A stretch of DNA of 64,000 nt from Oscheius tipulae (lineage: Eukaryota > Nematoda > Chromadorea > Rhabditida > Rhabditidae). Both the position numbers and the translations under genes were made by a program. How positions within the stretch are numbered: the stretch's first letter is position 1; each line of letters begins with the position of its first letter. The stretch is taken from positions 62,001 through 126,000 of the forward strand of contig JASJZH010000004.1 of assembly GCA_037178975.1 (NCBI GenBank), read 5' to 3'. A model generated the notes under the pieces. It worked only from the letters and a program-made list of their open reading frames with translations, did not search any database and was not told the DNA's origin. Of the stretch, positions 22,966 through 36,400 are shown piece by piece.

Positions 22966-24537
22966 GCTCTGAATACAGGTTATTTTTTCCCGAAATGAGC
23001 AATGGTCTCCCGTAAAGTTTGATTGATAAAACTGATTAATGAGGGATTCGCCCACACTCGAGGCGATAAGAAGGAAAAATGTGTCGTCTTTAAACTGCAC
23101 TAAAAATGGGCAGAAACAATGCCCTGCAAAACAGTGTGTTGGTATCTTAACGGTTTGTTCACAAGAGTGAGGGGCGTCTTAGCTACAACAGAACCTACCT
23201 TATCAGGAAGTCAATGGATACCGATCAATTTTTGAGACTAACGTAAAGGGGGGAAGAAGAGATGAAATGAAATAAAATTGTATAAGTTTCCATGCCAGTC
23301 TGTCTTTGGCTTCAGACATTCTTTATTGAGCCGACTCTACTCTACTGTAATCTTGCGAACTTTTCAATGACAAGATAGCATTTTTATGACTTACCAGAAG
23401 CCTACGACACCTGTCAGACTAGGTTATACATTTCGAATCCTGTCTCTGTTGCCTTCCTCTCTTGCCAGCCTGTCCCCATTTACAGATTCTTGTACTATTT
23501 GAAATTCTCTTAGTTGGACTTTTGGCTACAGAACAACGTCTCTTGTAGACTCTTTGCTTAAAAGTGGCTTCTTCCTAATTACCTGGCTTGTTTAAGTTGA
23601 ATTTGCGAAAAACTCCATAAACACACAGACCCCAGTCTTCTAAATAATACTATCGTCCCTAGGGGGCTCAAGTGATATTTATAACATCTGATCCCTTTGA
23701 ACTGTGCCCTGTTTCTATCACTTCAATCTGTTCGTATGCTTCCCGCCAGTCGAGCTACCGTGACAGAGGCAACGTTCTCTCAACACCACTATTCCCAAAA
23801 TGACTCAACTTGCCAACAAGAGATGGCCAGCCAACTTTGGACTGTCTCCCGAACTTTGACTTCTCTGGCAGTGCACAGGACTGGATCATTAGTTAAATAA
23901 TGACCTAAGAGGTCCAAGTTTCACTGCTGGTTACAGCTGATCTCGTCTTTCTCGTCTTCCTTGGGTCTGTCCCCCTATTTGACATGTTTTGAGGGGAAAG
24001 AACGCAATGAAATGTTTGGTATTTCCGTTTATGTCAGGGTAAAGGGAGCTTCTATTTGCAAAGGCATGTTTTGTAACCTTGTTCTCTATTTATGTTTACA
24101 TGTCAGAGAAAATGGTCTTTTTACAGAAATGTTTACCAACTTACCGGAACTGGTGGAGTATCCTCAATCCGAACTTCGCTCCCAATAGAGACCATTCGTT
24201 TTTCTTATTTTCTGAAAACGGTTAGGACCGAAATTCCAATGGAATTTGAGCAATAAAACTGGAGAAGAGTACTCGATGCGGCGGGAAGAGAGAGCCCGGA
24301 ATTCTTATCAGCTCGTCCATTGAAAGCTTTCTCTGGCGCCGTAAAGAAGATAAGGCAGGCGAAAAGATCTTAAGGATTTCGAAGAGGACAGAGACAGACA
24401 GAACTCTCTCTGATTGAAACAGTTTATTATGGAGCGAGATCTAGTTTGAGCTGCAAGTAGTTATAAGCGTATAGAAGTCCCGTTTCTTGTGTGTTGGTCG
24501 AGGTTAAATCCTCGAAAAAGTGAAGAAAAGTTGGCAT
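22966..24537. other. Intergenic between two minus-strand genes
   Basis: The first 135 bp may hold an extra 5' exon of the PH-actin gene, since the frame is open to 23100 and is preceded by a TTTTTAG. The rest has only short open frames without recognisable content. Confidence 0.4.
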
Positions 24538-25805
24538 TTAGACAGTTGAAAGCGACTGGAATCCGAACTTGTTGCCCTTCCTGGGCTGATGATAAATGTG
24601 CTTGCGAACATCAGAATTGAGGACGGCATACAGGACCCAGTTTCCTGAAAATGCCAACTTGGAAATTTTGGACTATATTCTCTTACCCGCAGCGTTGATG
24701 TACGGCAGACAGTTGGCGAAGAGACGACAGTACACGTACCAATTAGGCGGCCTCTCCTGCATCTCTTGGTCAGATTCAGTCCGAAAAAGTTGCATGTAAT
24801 GGGGAACCATCGTGAAGGTCCAAAATGGGGCCCAGCAGATGAAATGGAATACGGCAATTCTCCAAATGGACTTTCTCATCTCTGACATGTAGCGGGGCTC
24901 CTTGATGCTTTTGTGCATCTGGACGGCTACTGAAATTGGCAAATTGAACCAGTCTCCCTGTTTTTCTGTTTTTCTGTCTTTGTTTCTCTCTTTCTCTTTC
25001 TAACTCTATGTCTCTCTATCTTTCTGTCTCTCTCCATTTGTCACTCGGTCTCTCGGTCTCTCTGTCTTTGCCTCTCTGTCTCTCTGTCTCTTTCTTAATT
25101 CCAAAGCCTCACCTTTCCTGTTCTTGAACTTCTGCTTCACATGACGGACGAGCATGATGTAACAGAAGGCCATGATGATAAACGGAATGACGAAGCCGAC
25201 AATAAACGTGTAGCTGGCGTAAATGTTGAAGGTCAACTCGTCCATATTCAGAATACAGATGGTTATTTGAAGCTCCTGAAGCAATAGTTTCATTGAATTT
25301 CTATGAATAAGTTACCATTCCCGGGACCTCGAACTGGTGATGAGTTATATGCACAAAGTGAAGAACAGATGGAGCCACTACGCAGAAAATGGTGCCCAGC
25401 GCCAATGGGATACAGGACATCCATGACTGGAATGAGTTTCGTAGCCTAGAAAATCATTTGCTGTCTGTTTGTAAGTTTATAGTACCTCGTGCAGACGATG
25501 AAGTATCTCTCCAGACTCATGACTGTCAGCAGCACTACTGAGAAGATTTTTGTCACGATTTCGATTGTCAGAATTGTGAAGCACATCTAAATGTTTTTTT
25601 TCAGTGAAAGAAAGGAATTTACCATCTCTCCAAAGATCCATGTACCGTTGTAGTTGTAGCTGGCTGTGAAGGGAAGTGTTAACAGGAGGAGAAGGTCAGA
25701 GCAGGCCAGAGAACAAATGTAGATGCGGGAACGTTGGGATACTGTGAGATGAGCGGCGGATGAGCTCCAAAGTCTGAAAAGGGGTTTGAGAAACTGTCTC
25801 CCTGT

Positions 25806-25837
<32 letters not shown>

Positions 25838-26035
25838 TTGACTTTCAAAAGAACCCACTCCTTATCCCCACCTTGCTCTGACCAACTTATAGATAATCCA
25901 CAAGTTTCCGGGTGTTCCAATGAAAAAGACGAAAATGTAGACGATGGTCATGACTCCTTTCAGCATATTCATGTCCGGAGCTGCTTCAGTCCCACTGTTT
26001 GTGAACCCGTCTGCTTCTGACTCGTTCGAATCCAT
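24538..26035 (-). CDS. Rhodopsin-class GPCR, peptide-receptor type (352 aa)
   Basis: Exons 25872-26035, 25623-25773, 25486-25586, 25316-25445, 25113-25275, 24687-24929 and 24538-24644 sum to 353 codons. TM1 carries GTPGNLW (GxxxN), TM2 the SLACSD acidic site, TM3 ends in the SLERYFIV motif, TM6 reads FHFICWAPFW, and TM7 is LPYINAAGNWVLYAVLN, a variant of NPxxY. The N-terminus has two NxS/T sites and no signal peptide. The pattern is closest to peptide receptors such as the somatostatin/allatostatin-C group; ligand and exact orthologue are not known. TM7 is split by the last intron. Confidence 0.9.
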
Positions 26036-29000
26036 CTAAACACAACACTAGAACTTAGCAGAAAAGGGCAAAAGGTAGAAGAAACACTGCTCTGTGATTA
26101 AATGTTTACCATCCGGGATCTTCTTTTCTGCTAACTCGGGATTTTGGAAGATTAAAAATTATGAGGTAGTATAAGGGGAAGAAATGACAAAGGATGAGTA
26201 GATCGGGGAGAGTCATGTGGAATAATGAGGGGGGGTAAAATCAACAAGGGGGTCCTAAGAAAATGATGTTTTGGGCACGTTCCATACAGAGTAGCATAAA
26301 TTTTGAACTGTATACTAAGCACTGACTTCTGTGACAGTGACAACAGCGTAGTCATGTAAGTTCCAGCCATCTAATCCTCTTTGTATACGTAAAAAGCGCA
26401 AAAACGAACATCTAAAACTCCTCTTCTCCCCCTAACCGGATCCGAAATTCGACCTGTAAACCGCTTCGACAGTAATCGTCATTCTCATATCTACGTAGCT
26501 GGGATCACATGTGAAGGAAAGGTCTGACTCAAAACTTGAATTACGAAGAAAGTTGCGCAAAAAGTGCAGCAAAACTTAGAAATTCAATGAGGACAGCGTC
26601 TAGAAACATTTTCTCACCTGTTGTTATTTGCGGACGAAGACAAAGAAAACATTGGATGGCACCGAGACGCAACTATTAGGTTTCAGGTAAGGGTGTCGAA
26701 AGATTCAAGGTTTATCAAGAAAATAACTCCTGTGAGGTGTATGAGTTTATGGAGGTGGAAAATTAACTGAATGGGAAGGAAGATGTCTTTAAATGGTGAG
26801 CGTGGGCTGGTGTATTTATAGAGGAGACAGAAAGACAGAGAGGCAGTGAGACAGAGAAATTGACCTCTAGAGAAGAAGCCTTGGCTCTTTAGAAAATGTG
26901 AGAAAACATCTGACAATTCTCACCCGTGTACAGAAGTTATAAATCAAGACTTGTAGTCTCAATGACCCGGTGCACTCTTCCTCTCGACCGACATTCAGTG
27001 AACGCTCCCTTGCGTGACTAACTCTCACTCGTCAGCAAAACACATAGAAAATGGGAAAAATGTAGAAACTGGGTTCTGGGTTCGTCGAAAGTGATGTGGG
27101 TCCAGGTCAATCTGACCTGTTTCCACTGAAAACCTGTTAAAAAGCTGGAGGAATTGAGCTCAAACTTCGAGAAGACTACGCTTATTTTCCGCATAAACGG
27201 CTTGCTTTTAATTCGGGCAGATTCAAAATTTTGGGGCTTCTCGAGAGGAAGTGGATCAAAACTTCTGACGTTCAGTTAAATCTAATAATTACGTGTGGGA
27301 ATTAATTAGAAAAGGCCGCTCGCGCCTGCAGGGATACAGGTGCTGCTCTCGGTTCTACCAAAAAATGATGTTATGTACGGAAAGAGGAACTTTGAAGTTA
27401 TAAGTGAGACGAAATAATGAGACTCTCTCCCTGTTTCTTTACCTTCATAGTTCAAAAAGCGCCGCTGATTCTCTGAAAAGACAAGATTCGTTCCCGATGT
27501 TTTATTCCAGATTTTCTCACAGGGTGAAACTTTGAACACTTTTATGATTCTCACCCTGTGAGGCATAAGATTACAAAGCTCTCCCTCTCTGATTCAGCTC
27601 CTAAAATTGAGTCAATAGCAGCAAAGATTAGAAAAACCAATTGTGACGGGAATCCCCGACGATTTTGAAATAATAATATATGAAAAACTGCTTTTTGACC
27701 GATTCTCATCTACCCATCAGACACAATCCGCTTTTAGCTAATTGACCTCGTGTCCTCTTTTCCCAGTCAAGCTCATTAGGTAAACAAGGGAAGATGCTAA
27801 TCCTCCTATTTTTCTGAGGAACAAACAGATTGGAGGTCGCTCTGAAAAAAGGTGAAAAGACTTTTCCCATAGTTGAGAGAACGGGATTTTGGGACTCGTT
27901 GCCTATCAGAGGACTTCTCCAAAATGTGTGGAATTTCCGTTTCAGACTACAGACACAGATGCTGGGTTGCGAACTGGTAATTGTAGTCAACAAATGACAG
28001 AACTACAATCTAGAGATATGTTTTCTACTTGTAGCGGAAGCTGAAATTGGGTCGAAGGAGGGAAAATCAAAGAGAAGGGACCTATAAATGTTTTGTGACA
28101 GGTGATAATACCGAAATAGGTAAAGGTAGGCAAGACTGAAAGACACAGACATTAAGAGACAGAGAGACAGATTGGCTAAAGACTTCGAAAAACAGAACAA
28201 AGCACTCGAAGGTAGAGTTTACCCTTTGGATGTTTCGCAGCGGCAGTAGCTACTCGGAACAAATTCCTCGTCCTGGAAAGCACCCACTAAACTCCTACTG
28301 TAAAATGAGAGAACACGGTTGTAAAACAGACGTGGGCGGAGGCGAGAGTTGGATTAACTCTGATGGCTCTCGGCACTAAGACTGTCAAATGTGCTCTCGA
28401 TTAAACCAAACAGCAGCCAGCAAACAGATGAAGACCGCGTGATTGTGGGTAGCGACGAGGCGACGACGGATGGGCCGGAAATTTGAAACAGACCTTAGGG
28501 TCAGCAAGCCTTTTTGTCCTCCTTCATAAAGATACAGGTGCTTTTTTTCCGCATTCACCGAGGAAATTGGTGACAAAAAGGCGTGGGAAAACTTCTTTCT
28601 TCCCAAATGTGCGGAGAAGACCACGTACAATCCATTTAATTGACTCTCATCTAATTAGTCGAAACTAATAATGATGAGCGGGAACACAGATTCAATTGAA
28701 CAGCAATCAGGCTGGCTCCGATGCATTCATCAGAAGTAGAAGAGACTGCAAGAACAGGAAGTGAAATGGTGACGATCCGAGAATTGTTTTTGAACTATGG
28801 TTACTGCATTCTGCTGTTACTCTGTCTCTCTATCTCTTTGTCTTTCTGTCTTTTTCTGTTTCTCTGCCTCTCTTAGCCTCTCTCTGTCTCTGTCTCTCAC
28901 TTCTGTCCTCTATACTTTGTCAATATGGTAGCAGAACTATCGTTTTAGGAACACGGAAAAGACTCATGCTTTCCAATTGAGGAATCGTTAGCTCCCCTTT

Positions 29001-29965
29001 TTTGGTTCCTTCTCCCCATTGTGCGTATAAATTATGCCCCGAGACAGCCGAAGGACCATTTGGCCTCTTGCCGAGAATTGAAGAAACAAGCTCCTTTGTC
29101 TCATTAAAATGTGCACACGGAGAGGTCTAATGTCAAAACCTTCACGAGATATTTACAAAACAGACGAGGCCGATCAGAGATCTCGGCCCTCTCCTGCAAA
29201 GTATCTGTTGGTTTTCGCGCGTACGAGCACACAAATAGGATAGTATTACCAGGAAAAAGTCTCGGAAAAAAGTCTTGGGATGAAAGAACGGAAGAAAGGG
29301 TTTCGAAGGGAAAAAAGGTGGAAACGAGACTGTACAGGAGGAATTGTTGACTGATGACGAGCGAGTACGAATAGAGAAAGAAGGTCACTTGAAGTGGATG
29401 AACCGGGAGACCGATTGTTCAGACGAGAACAAACCACGCCCGCCTTTTTGCCAAAGAGATGGGCTTATGGTCTGCGGCGCGACTAGGAAATTTGGAGAAT
29501 ATACTGAGCAATGTGGGAGAAGGATTAGACAACGGTGTGAAAAGAGACAGAAAGGCAGAGACAGAGATACTAAGCAAATTTTAACTTTTGCCTATGAGGA
29601 ATAAATTACATCGGTGACTGAAATCTCCGAGTCAATTATAAAAGTTCGCCGTCTACTTCCGTCTGCGAACACCCTTGTCCGACAGCTGGAAAAATCAAAA
29701 ATAACTAATATGCTATATAATCCAAGCCTGCAAAAACGTGACATGCCTGGCTAGGTGAATAAGCGAGACAAACGGGATAATCAGTTGAAGAAGCAGGCTA
29801 ATTGGACTACAAAATGGTGCGAGTTCCAAAAGGTGCAGACTGGTCAGTTGGTGGAAAACATGATGGATGAAGAGTGCAAGAGTCGTAAAAATAAGATGGA
29901 CGTGCAGTTTTGCAGAAAGAACCAAACGAAACGGAAAAGTGAGGACAGGAAATTAACCCAGTATA
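26036..29965. other. Intergenic, about 3.9 kb, no gene seen
   Basis: Many short open frames, none with family resemblance or consistent splicing. It contains octamer arrays near 26820-26865, 28140-28175 and 28815-28910. It includes the upstream region of the GPCR gene. Confidence 0.45.
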
Positions 29966-30058
29966 GCTTTTTAGAGAAAAAGAAAACGATGACCGTCTTC
30001 AGCAATATCGAAAACATTAGAAAACGAAAAATCTGAATATTTCATTTGGCCTGGATCA
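29966..30058 (+). mobile_element. SINE family 1, copy 8, 5' part
   Basis: Reads ATGACCGTCTTCAGCA, ATCGAAAACATTAGAAAACG, then CCTGGATCAAACC, matching the head and first module start of the other copies. The match stops where the hAT-like terminal repeats begin; the right part resumes near 32054. Confidence 0.7.
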
Positions 30059-30061
30059 AAC

Positions 30062-32054
30062 CTGAGTTGGGCGAACAGTTCGTGTTCGTGTTCCGAACAG
30101 CCGAGAACGTTCGTGTTCGGTTCGCATGCAGAACAGGAAAAATGAAAATGTTCAGTGTCCGCGACCGAACAAACCCGAACATTTGGGTCCCGCAAGGATT
30201 TCCGCCGCCTTCGCGCCATTCAAATTTTTTTCCACGATTTTCGAATTTTATCCTGATTTTCTCCCATTTCTTTGTTGTTTTGCTCAATTTTTTCCTTTTT
30301 TTGCAATATTTCCAGCGCATGTGCATTGTAGAAGCCTCCCGTTAAGCACGGATGTCGAAATACACTCCATATCGCTAATGACAAGTTCAGTTGCCTGTTG
30401 TGTGATAAAAACATTCCAAAGACTGGATATTCAACGACGGCTAAAGGATGTCGCCCTTTCCCTCACGCTCGATGGCTGGACTTCAAAAGACTGCAAACAA
30501 AGTCTTATGGCTGTCACCAGTAAATCTTGTTGTTTAATCCCAGGTATCGCTCAATTTACAGCACATTGCATCCATAGCTCTACATTTGAGCTGTGCTGGA
30601 TGATTCTTGGTGCCGAACCTATGCTCGCTACTCATGCTGCTGATGATTACTTAGTTCTTCTGGAGAAATTGCTGGAAGAGTACGAAATCGACACGAACAA
30701 TGTCTCTTTCTTAATGAGGACGGAGAAAGCACCATGAATAAGCTAGCCAAATTATTCAAGAGACCTTCATTTCACTGCTTCGCTCACAATGTTCAACTTG
30801 TTAGTTACTTCCATCTCATTCTAACACTGAATTCAGGCTGTCGAAGGTACTTTGCACCTCTTTTTTAAATGTAACTCTTTTTCAGGCAACACCAGTGCAC
30901 TGGTCAAGTCTCTATGCAATGATTGACAGCTTCATTATTTCGAAGCCTGGAATTATTGCCTTCCAAGTGGATCAAGGAGACGAAAGATTGATGATTCAAG
31001 GAAGCGAATGGAGTATACTTATACGCGAACATCCTCACACTGCTCAAACCAATTGCTAAAGCACACACTGCCATCCAAAGCCGTTTTGAGACCCCCACCC
31101 AGCGTGATTATCCCTATTGCGAGAGTTCTCCAGAGTTTCTTCGCCACTGCGAGCTCGCAACCAGAAACCTTCGCTCATAAAGCTCAGGTGAAAAAAAAAA
31201 AATTTAGATCACTTCCTGATGAACTTAAAGCCGTTTGACAAGTACTATGACGAAAATCTGCAACTAGCCACTGCTCTAGATCCCAGATTCCGAGGTACGT
31301 ACAATGTGGTTCATCCGAAGGTTTGTCTTTCATTTTGCTGGAAGCCTTTGTATTCATTAACTTCTCGCTGAAAAAATCCACCACACGCTTCTGAATGGTG
31401 AAGAAACTAACGATGTCATTCCACCATCTCCTCCCGCTGATTCTAGTGTTCCGGACGTATTCGACGCCTTTGTCTGCGCTCCCAGAAATAGAGTGGTGCC
31501 AAATCCCGAAATGGCAGCAAGCGAAAAACGAAAAATGGACGAAAACGTTAGCTCTTTGATTAAAAACATTATTCTTTCGTCGTAGTTGGTTGAATTATCC
31601 TTCCCCAGGCGTCCAGACAAAAATCTCGACCCGTACACCTTGTGGCAAGATGAAGGAAATCGTTCCCGATTTCCGAACATTCGAAAAATCGCCAGCTGGA
31701 TGTCGTGTGCATCTTCTAATAGCGAGCCGAAAGAGTGTTCTCAGCAGCTCGACTCATTACACCGGACCTCCGCTACCGTCTCTCTCCTGATACATTGAAC
31801 ATGTTGTTGTTCGTTAATGTTAATAGCCATTTGCTTCAGACTGGTAAGCAATCTCTTTATTTTTTCTGTGGCTAAACCGTTTTTTGTGTAGCTGCTACAG
31901 TAAAAAAATGTTGCTCAATATTCGCATGTTAGCGAACTGTTCGTTCGCGAACACGAACAGGTCGTGTTCGGTTCGCATACCGAAAGTGCGCTGTTCGGTT
32001 CGGGTTCGGATCGGACCAAAAAATGTGACTGCCTGTTCGGTTCGTGTTCGGGTC
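30062..32054 (+). mobile_element. Decayed hAT-family DNA transposon
   Basis: Both ends are rich in GTTCGTGTTCGG-type motifs in opposite orientation (30066-30130 and 31925-32050), as in hAT subterminal repeats. Inside, the pieces LSLTLDGWTSKD (about 30450-30490), FHCFAHNVQLV (about 30765-30800), LATALDPRFRG and FDKYYDENL (about 31230-31290) and a C-terminal dimerisation stretch RVFSAARLITPDLRYRLSP (about 31725-31785) follow hAT transposase order. Frame changes occur, for example between SSNSEP and RVFSAAR, so it cannot encode an intact transposase. The element sits in SINE copy 8. Confidence 0.8.
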
Positions 32055-32100
32055 CGAGGCGGTGCGGGTGCGCCGTCCACCGCGCCCTAGTGGTTAACGT
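32055..32100 (+). mobile_element. SINE family 1, copy 8, 3' part
   Basis: GGTGCGGGTGCGCCGTCCACCG and CCCTAGTGGTTAACG match the plus tRNA-like module start of the other copies; similarity then stops. Together with 29966-30058 it marks one SINE interrupted by the hAT element, with about 60 bp of SINE missing between. Confidence 0.65.
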
Positions 32101-33499
32101 CTACGGCTACACAAACCAAAGAAGAACAGAAACTAAGCCAGTCTCCAGTCTATGGCAACAGAGACAGGACAAGCAGTATTCTTCTTACAGTACTCCAAAC
32201 CACAAAACCACAGCCAAGAATAGCAACGACGAAGACTGGAGGAAAATCAAACATGACAATTCTGCTAGACGAAAACCGGCCTGTTACCTCATAACCAATG
32301 AGAGTCAAGGAGCACCGAAACAATTTTGCACAATTATGGAAAAGAGAAGATGGCTGTAAGTGATCAAAGGTCTCTGTGTTTGTTCATGAATATCAAAGCT
32401 GTAACATCGAGAGAAAGAGAGCCGCTCTGAAGTATGTTCTGGAGCTCGTTGAGCCGATAAATGTTCTTGGATTTTTTCCTTAGGAAGTTGAGAATCCTCG
32501 TCGGCTCTGACATAGAAATAGGCTGTATAGAAAAACGACAAAGATCAATTTTTGGGCAGGGTGACGTCTGCTAACAAATAGGATCTTGACAGGCAAGAAG
32601 ACCTTTGAATAATGGATAGCTAGCAGCTAGCGTTCGGGCTCGAAATTTTGAGGGATTCTTCATTTTGTTTGGACACGTTTACCAAAGTCTCATGGTCAGC
32701 AAACCTGGATGGTCTCTGTCTCTTCCTGTGCTAGTTATTTTAATTCTTCTCTTCCAAGTCTACACTGATGACCAGAAAAGGAACATGCCCCTGCTGTTGA
32801 CCGCTCTGTTCTGGGCGAGACGAAGAGCAAATAGGGAGATGCGCGCGAGAAAAACGCTGTCCTAGGCGATGCCCGAGCTCGGGAGTGCGCGCCAGAAATT
32901 GGAAACCGGCAGATGGACCGGACGGAGGCCTTTTCTTTTGGGAAAGGAGCCTTTTCTTCAATACAGAAGCACAAGGAGAGCAGCCTAAAGTGCAAAGTGT
33001 GTGGCGTTGTTTGGTCACTCGAGGAAAATGGAACTTGATCAAACCGAGTATTTTGGCAAAAAAGGGTAATTTTAATCCTTTCTGTCTCACTGTCTCTACG
33101 TATCCTGTCTCGCAGTCTTTCTGTCTCTGTGTCTCTCTATTTCTCTTTTTCAGTCCAAGAAACTTTCGCCGACCTTGAGCAAAGACCCAGCTTTCCTCCT
33201 TGATCTCTTCCTCTTTTCTCTCGCCCTGTCTCCTCTGCCATTGTGAGTCACTTTCGCCACACGTCAAATCCTGTCCTGGTTTGTGCCTCCGGCAGACCAC
33301 GCCCAGGCAGCCAACGCCGTCGTTCCCGACTCTCCCCGCTCTTCTGTCCCGCTTCGGTTTTCACCGACAGGGCGAAAGACCAATTCCTTAGCCTTTTTCT
33401 GTTCTAAAATTACCCTTTTCTCTTATTACTCTCCACTAACGGAGAATTTTCGTCAACATTACGGGCAGGAGGAGAGGAGCTGTGGAAAATGCGGATAGA
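32101..33499. other. Intergenic, no gene seen
   Basis: Short open frames only on both strands. An octamer array lies near 33080-33150. The last few hundred bases must include the astacin gene promoter. Confidence 0.4.
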
Positions 33500-36400
33500 A
33501 TGAAGAAGCTTTCAATATGGATTTCAATATTTATTTTCATTTTTTGCCTGAGTAAGTCTGTTCGTAAGAGAAATTATACCAGTCCGTCCTAAAGATTTGC
33601 TTGCACAAACAGCCAAACAATGACAGCTGGCCCATCATTGCGATTAGCAGGGTGTTCCGAACTGAGAAACTGCTGCAAATCTGCCACTACTATCATGTTA
33701 AAGTCAAGTTTTCAGCTCTGAGCACAACCGAAGCGTCGGACTTGCCCAAACCGTCGTCTTTTCTAACAGAGGAGGACTTCCTTCGACCGCTTGATGGTGA
33801 GTGGTTCATGGAAATTTTCTACTTCAAAAACTGACTTGGCATAGTCAGATGAGAGTGATTGTCCAGAATTGCCAGGAAAACTTTTGATCCCAGTACCGTT
33901 AGTGTGAGCTGTCCGAAAGCACAACAATCAAAATGCGGTTCTATTTCGACCACCCCATCGACTTAAAACTGTGCCCGATGGTCCTTCAATTTAGTTCTAA
34001 ACCTACTGTCCTTCTGTTTGTCTTCAGTTTGCATTGGCGGCTGCGCCACTTTGTAGTAACAAAAGACTCCTAATGGCTTCAATGTGGCAAAATCGAAGTT
34101 CTAGAGCGCATCCAAAGTTGAACTGCCACCTCCTATCGGCAATAACATTTTCTGGACCACACAATTTCTTGACATGCTTGCCAGCTTTTTGCTCGTGAAC
34201 ACGGACGGACAGACAGACATCATTGCTTTAGTAGTAGAGAGATGCTCAAAAGCATGCGTCTGTTTGTCTGTTTGAAGCTTTAATTGCCAATTTGTCAGTT
34301 ACTTTGCTACAGAAATTGTTGTTTGCAGGTCAAGAAATGAGAGTGAAAGGATTAGAACAGATGACAGAAGGGAATAGAAACAGAGCATAGTTTAAAAGTA
34401 TCAGAGGTTATAACTGTTCCTTAAGCCTACAATTAGCCATGTTCTGCAAAGTTTTACCCCTTATCAAATCCTACAATTTGGTATAGGCTAGCTGTGGAGG
34501 AAGCTTGTCTTGGCAGGCAATAGTAGTGATCGGAAAGGTGCGGACGGTCTCCCTTCGGGCGAGCAAAGTAGAACAATTTAACGCAGTCAGCTTTGACATG
34601 AGAGTTTGCTGACTTTAGCATTCAGCTTTGAGGTCCAGCGGATAATCTATATTTTCGAGCTAGGATGCTTGCTGGGCTCGTCTACCAGATGTTCAAAGAA
34701 CAAAACGCGTTGTCATTCCAGCGCCAAAGTCGACAAGAGTGACCACTTGTCTCACACACAGGTGTCCATATCATTGCCGCTTTTCGAGAGCCCTCACAGT
34801 CGTCCGGTCCGCCGCTTCCTCCTTGTCGCAGCTTAAACCGGAAAACCGGCACTTTTGGTCGTTTGCAGACGCGGGCTCTCTCGGCATAGCGCAGCTGAGA
34901 CAAATGTTGCGCGAAAAAAACATGGAAATATTTTCAGATGATGCCACTGTTCTCTCCGGGACCGACTTTGAAAATGGCGCCAATTTGGGGAATGATAGCT
35001 CGACGGCCTCGGTAGTCCTGTCCCATCAGCAGTGGAGCAGAGGAGATATTCGAGGAAAGGCTGCCTGGAGATTGGTGCTTTTTTCGACGTTGTCTTCCGG
35101 TTCCCATTTCCCGTCTACTGCTGCGCATCCCTATGAGCCGATTTGCTTTATTTTGAACGGTGGCGCACAAAAACGATATCTAAATAGAACTGGTTTGTTG
35201 TGGGATCTGATATCTGGGAGAGAGAGAGGGAAAGTTGAGCCTTTGTTCTGATAACAAAAGTTGACAACAACAAGAAAGGAGTAATAACAGTAGAGGAACA
35301 GAGACACAGAGATACAGAAAACAGATAAAAAACTGGTTTCCAAATAGGATTCCTTTCGCTACTCTCGTCTTTTTTTTATGAACTAAACATGTCCGACCTG
35401 TACGTAATCCTAGTCTGCCGAGAGTCTATCCCCACCAGCGGTTATTGCATAACCAACTGGTTTCATAGGTACCGGTCCCCCTATGCCAATGATACCTGTA
35501 CAGTTGAGGGAATATTTTTGCAGAAGACAAAAAGGAACGGGACAAGACGAAACGGAGTTATCAGTGGAGTCAAGAAGTGGCCGAATGGGAGAATACCCTA
35601 CGTGATCAGTTCACAGTATAATGAGAGGGAGAGGGCTGTTTTGGCAAGGAGTTTTCAGGTAGACTTCTGGGAAACCCGAAATTAATAAAAGGTTCAGGAA
35701 TATCACAGAAGGACTTGCATTAGGTTTGAGGCGAGAACAGCTTTTGACAGCGACTATCTGTATATTGGAAAGATTGACGGGTGAGCGGGCAGAGGAACAG
35801 AGAGACAGCGAAACAGAGAGACAGAGAGGTAAAGTGACAGAGGGACAGATGAGACAGAGAGACAGATAAGGCAAATTGACAGAGACACAGAGAGTAAATA
35901 TCCTGAGTGCAGATGCTATTCCGACGTTGGCAGAGCCGGTGGTCGTCAAGAACTTTCCCTAGACGATGGATGCATGCAGGTGATGCTTTCCAGTCTGTTT
36001 AAACTATATTCTTCTAGTATGATACTGCAATCCATGAATTAATGCATTCCGTCGGTTTCTACCATGAACACGAGAGATGGGATCGTGACCAACACATCAG
36101 TGTCCTGTGGCACAACATCGACAGAGGTTTCTCTCTTTCTGTAAGATCAGTCTTAGCCACCAGATTCAGAAGCCTATGACCAGTTTGGGAAGGTTGATCT
36201 TTCCGAAAGCAGCTACTACGGCCAGGCTTATGACTACTACTCGATTATGCACTACGACAGCCTGGCATTTTCGAAGAATGGGTTTGAGACGATGATAGCC
36301 AAGAGACCAGAAATGACTTCGGTTATCGGGGCGGCCATTGACTTCAGCCCCGTGAGTTCACTTTTATGACTGTTGACGAACATCTAGGTCGATGTGCTCA

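Noticed and set aside
22813-23100. Start of the PH-actin protein at about 23100 (QFKDDTFFLL).
   Set aside because: That frame begins with GTG after a TTTTTAG and no upstream exon was found; the ATG at 22965 was used, although an extra exon remains possible.
30126-30737. 203-codon open frame read as a possible host gene.
   Set aside because: Its content (LTLDGWTSKD and neighbours) and the flanking terminal motifs fit a decayed hAT transposase.
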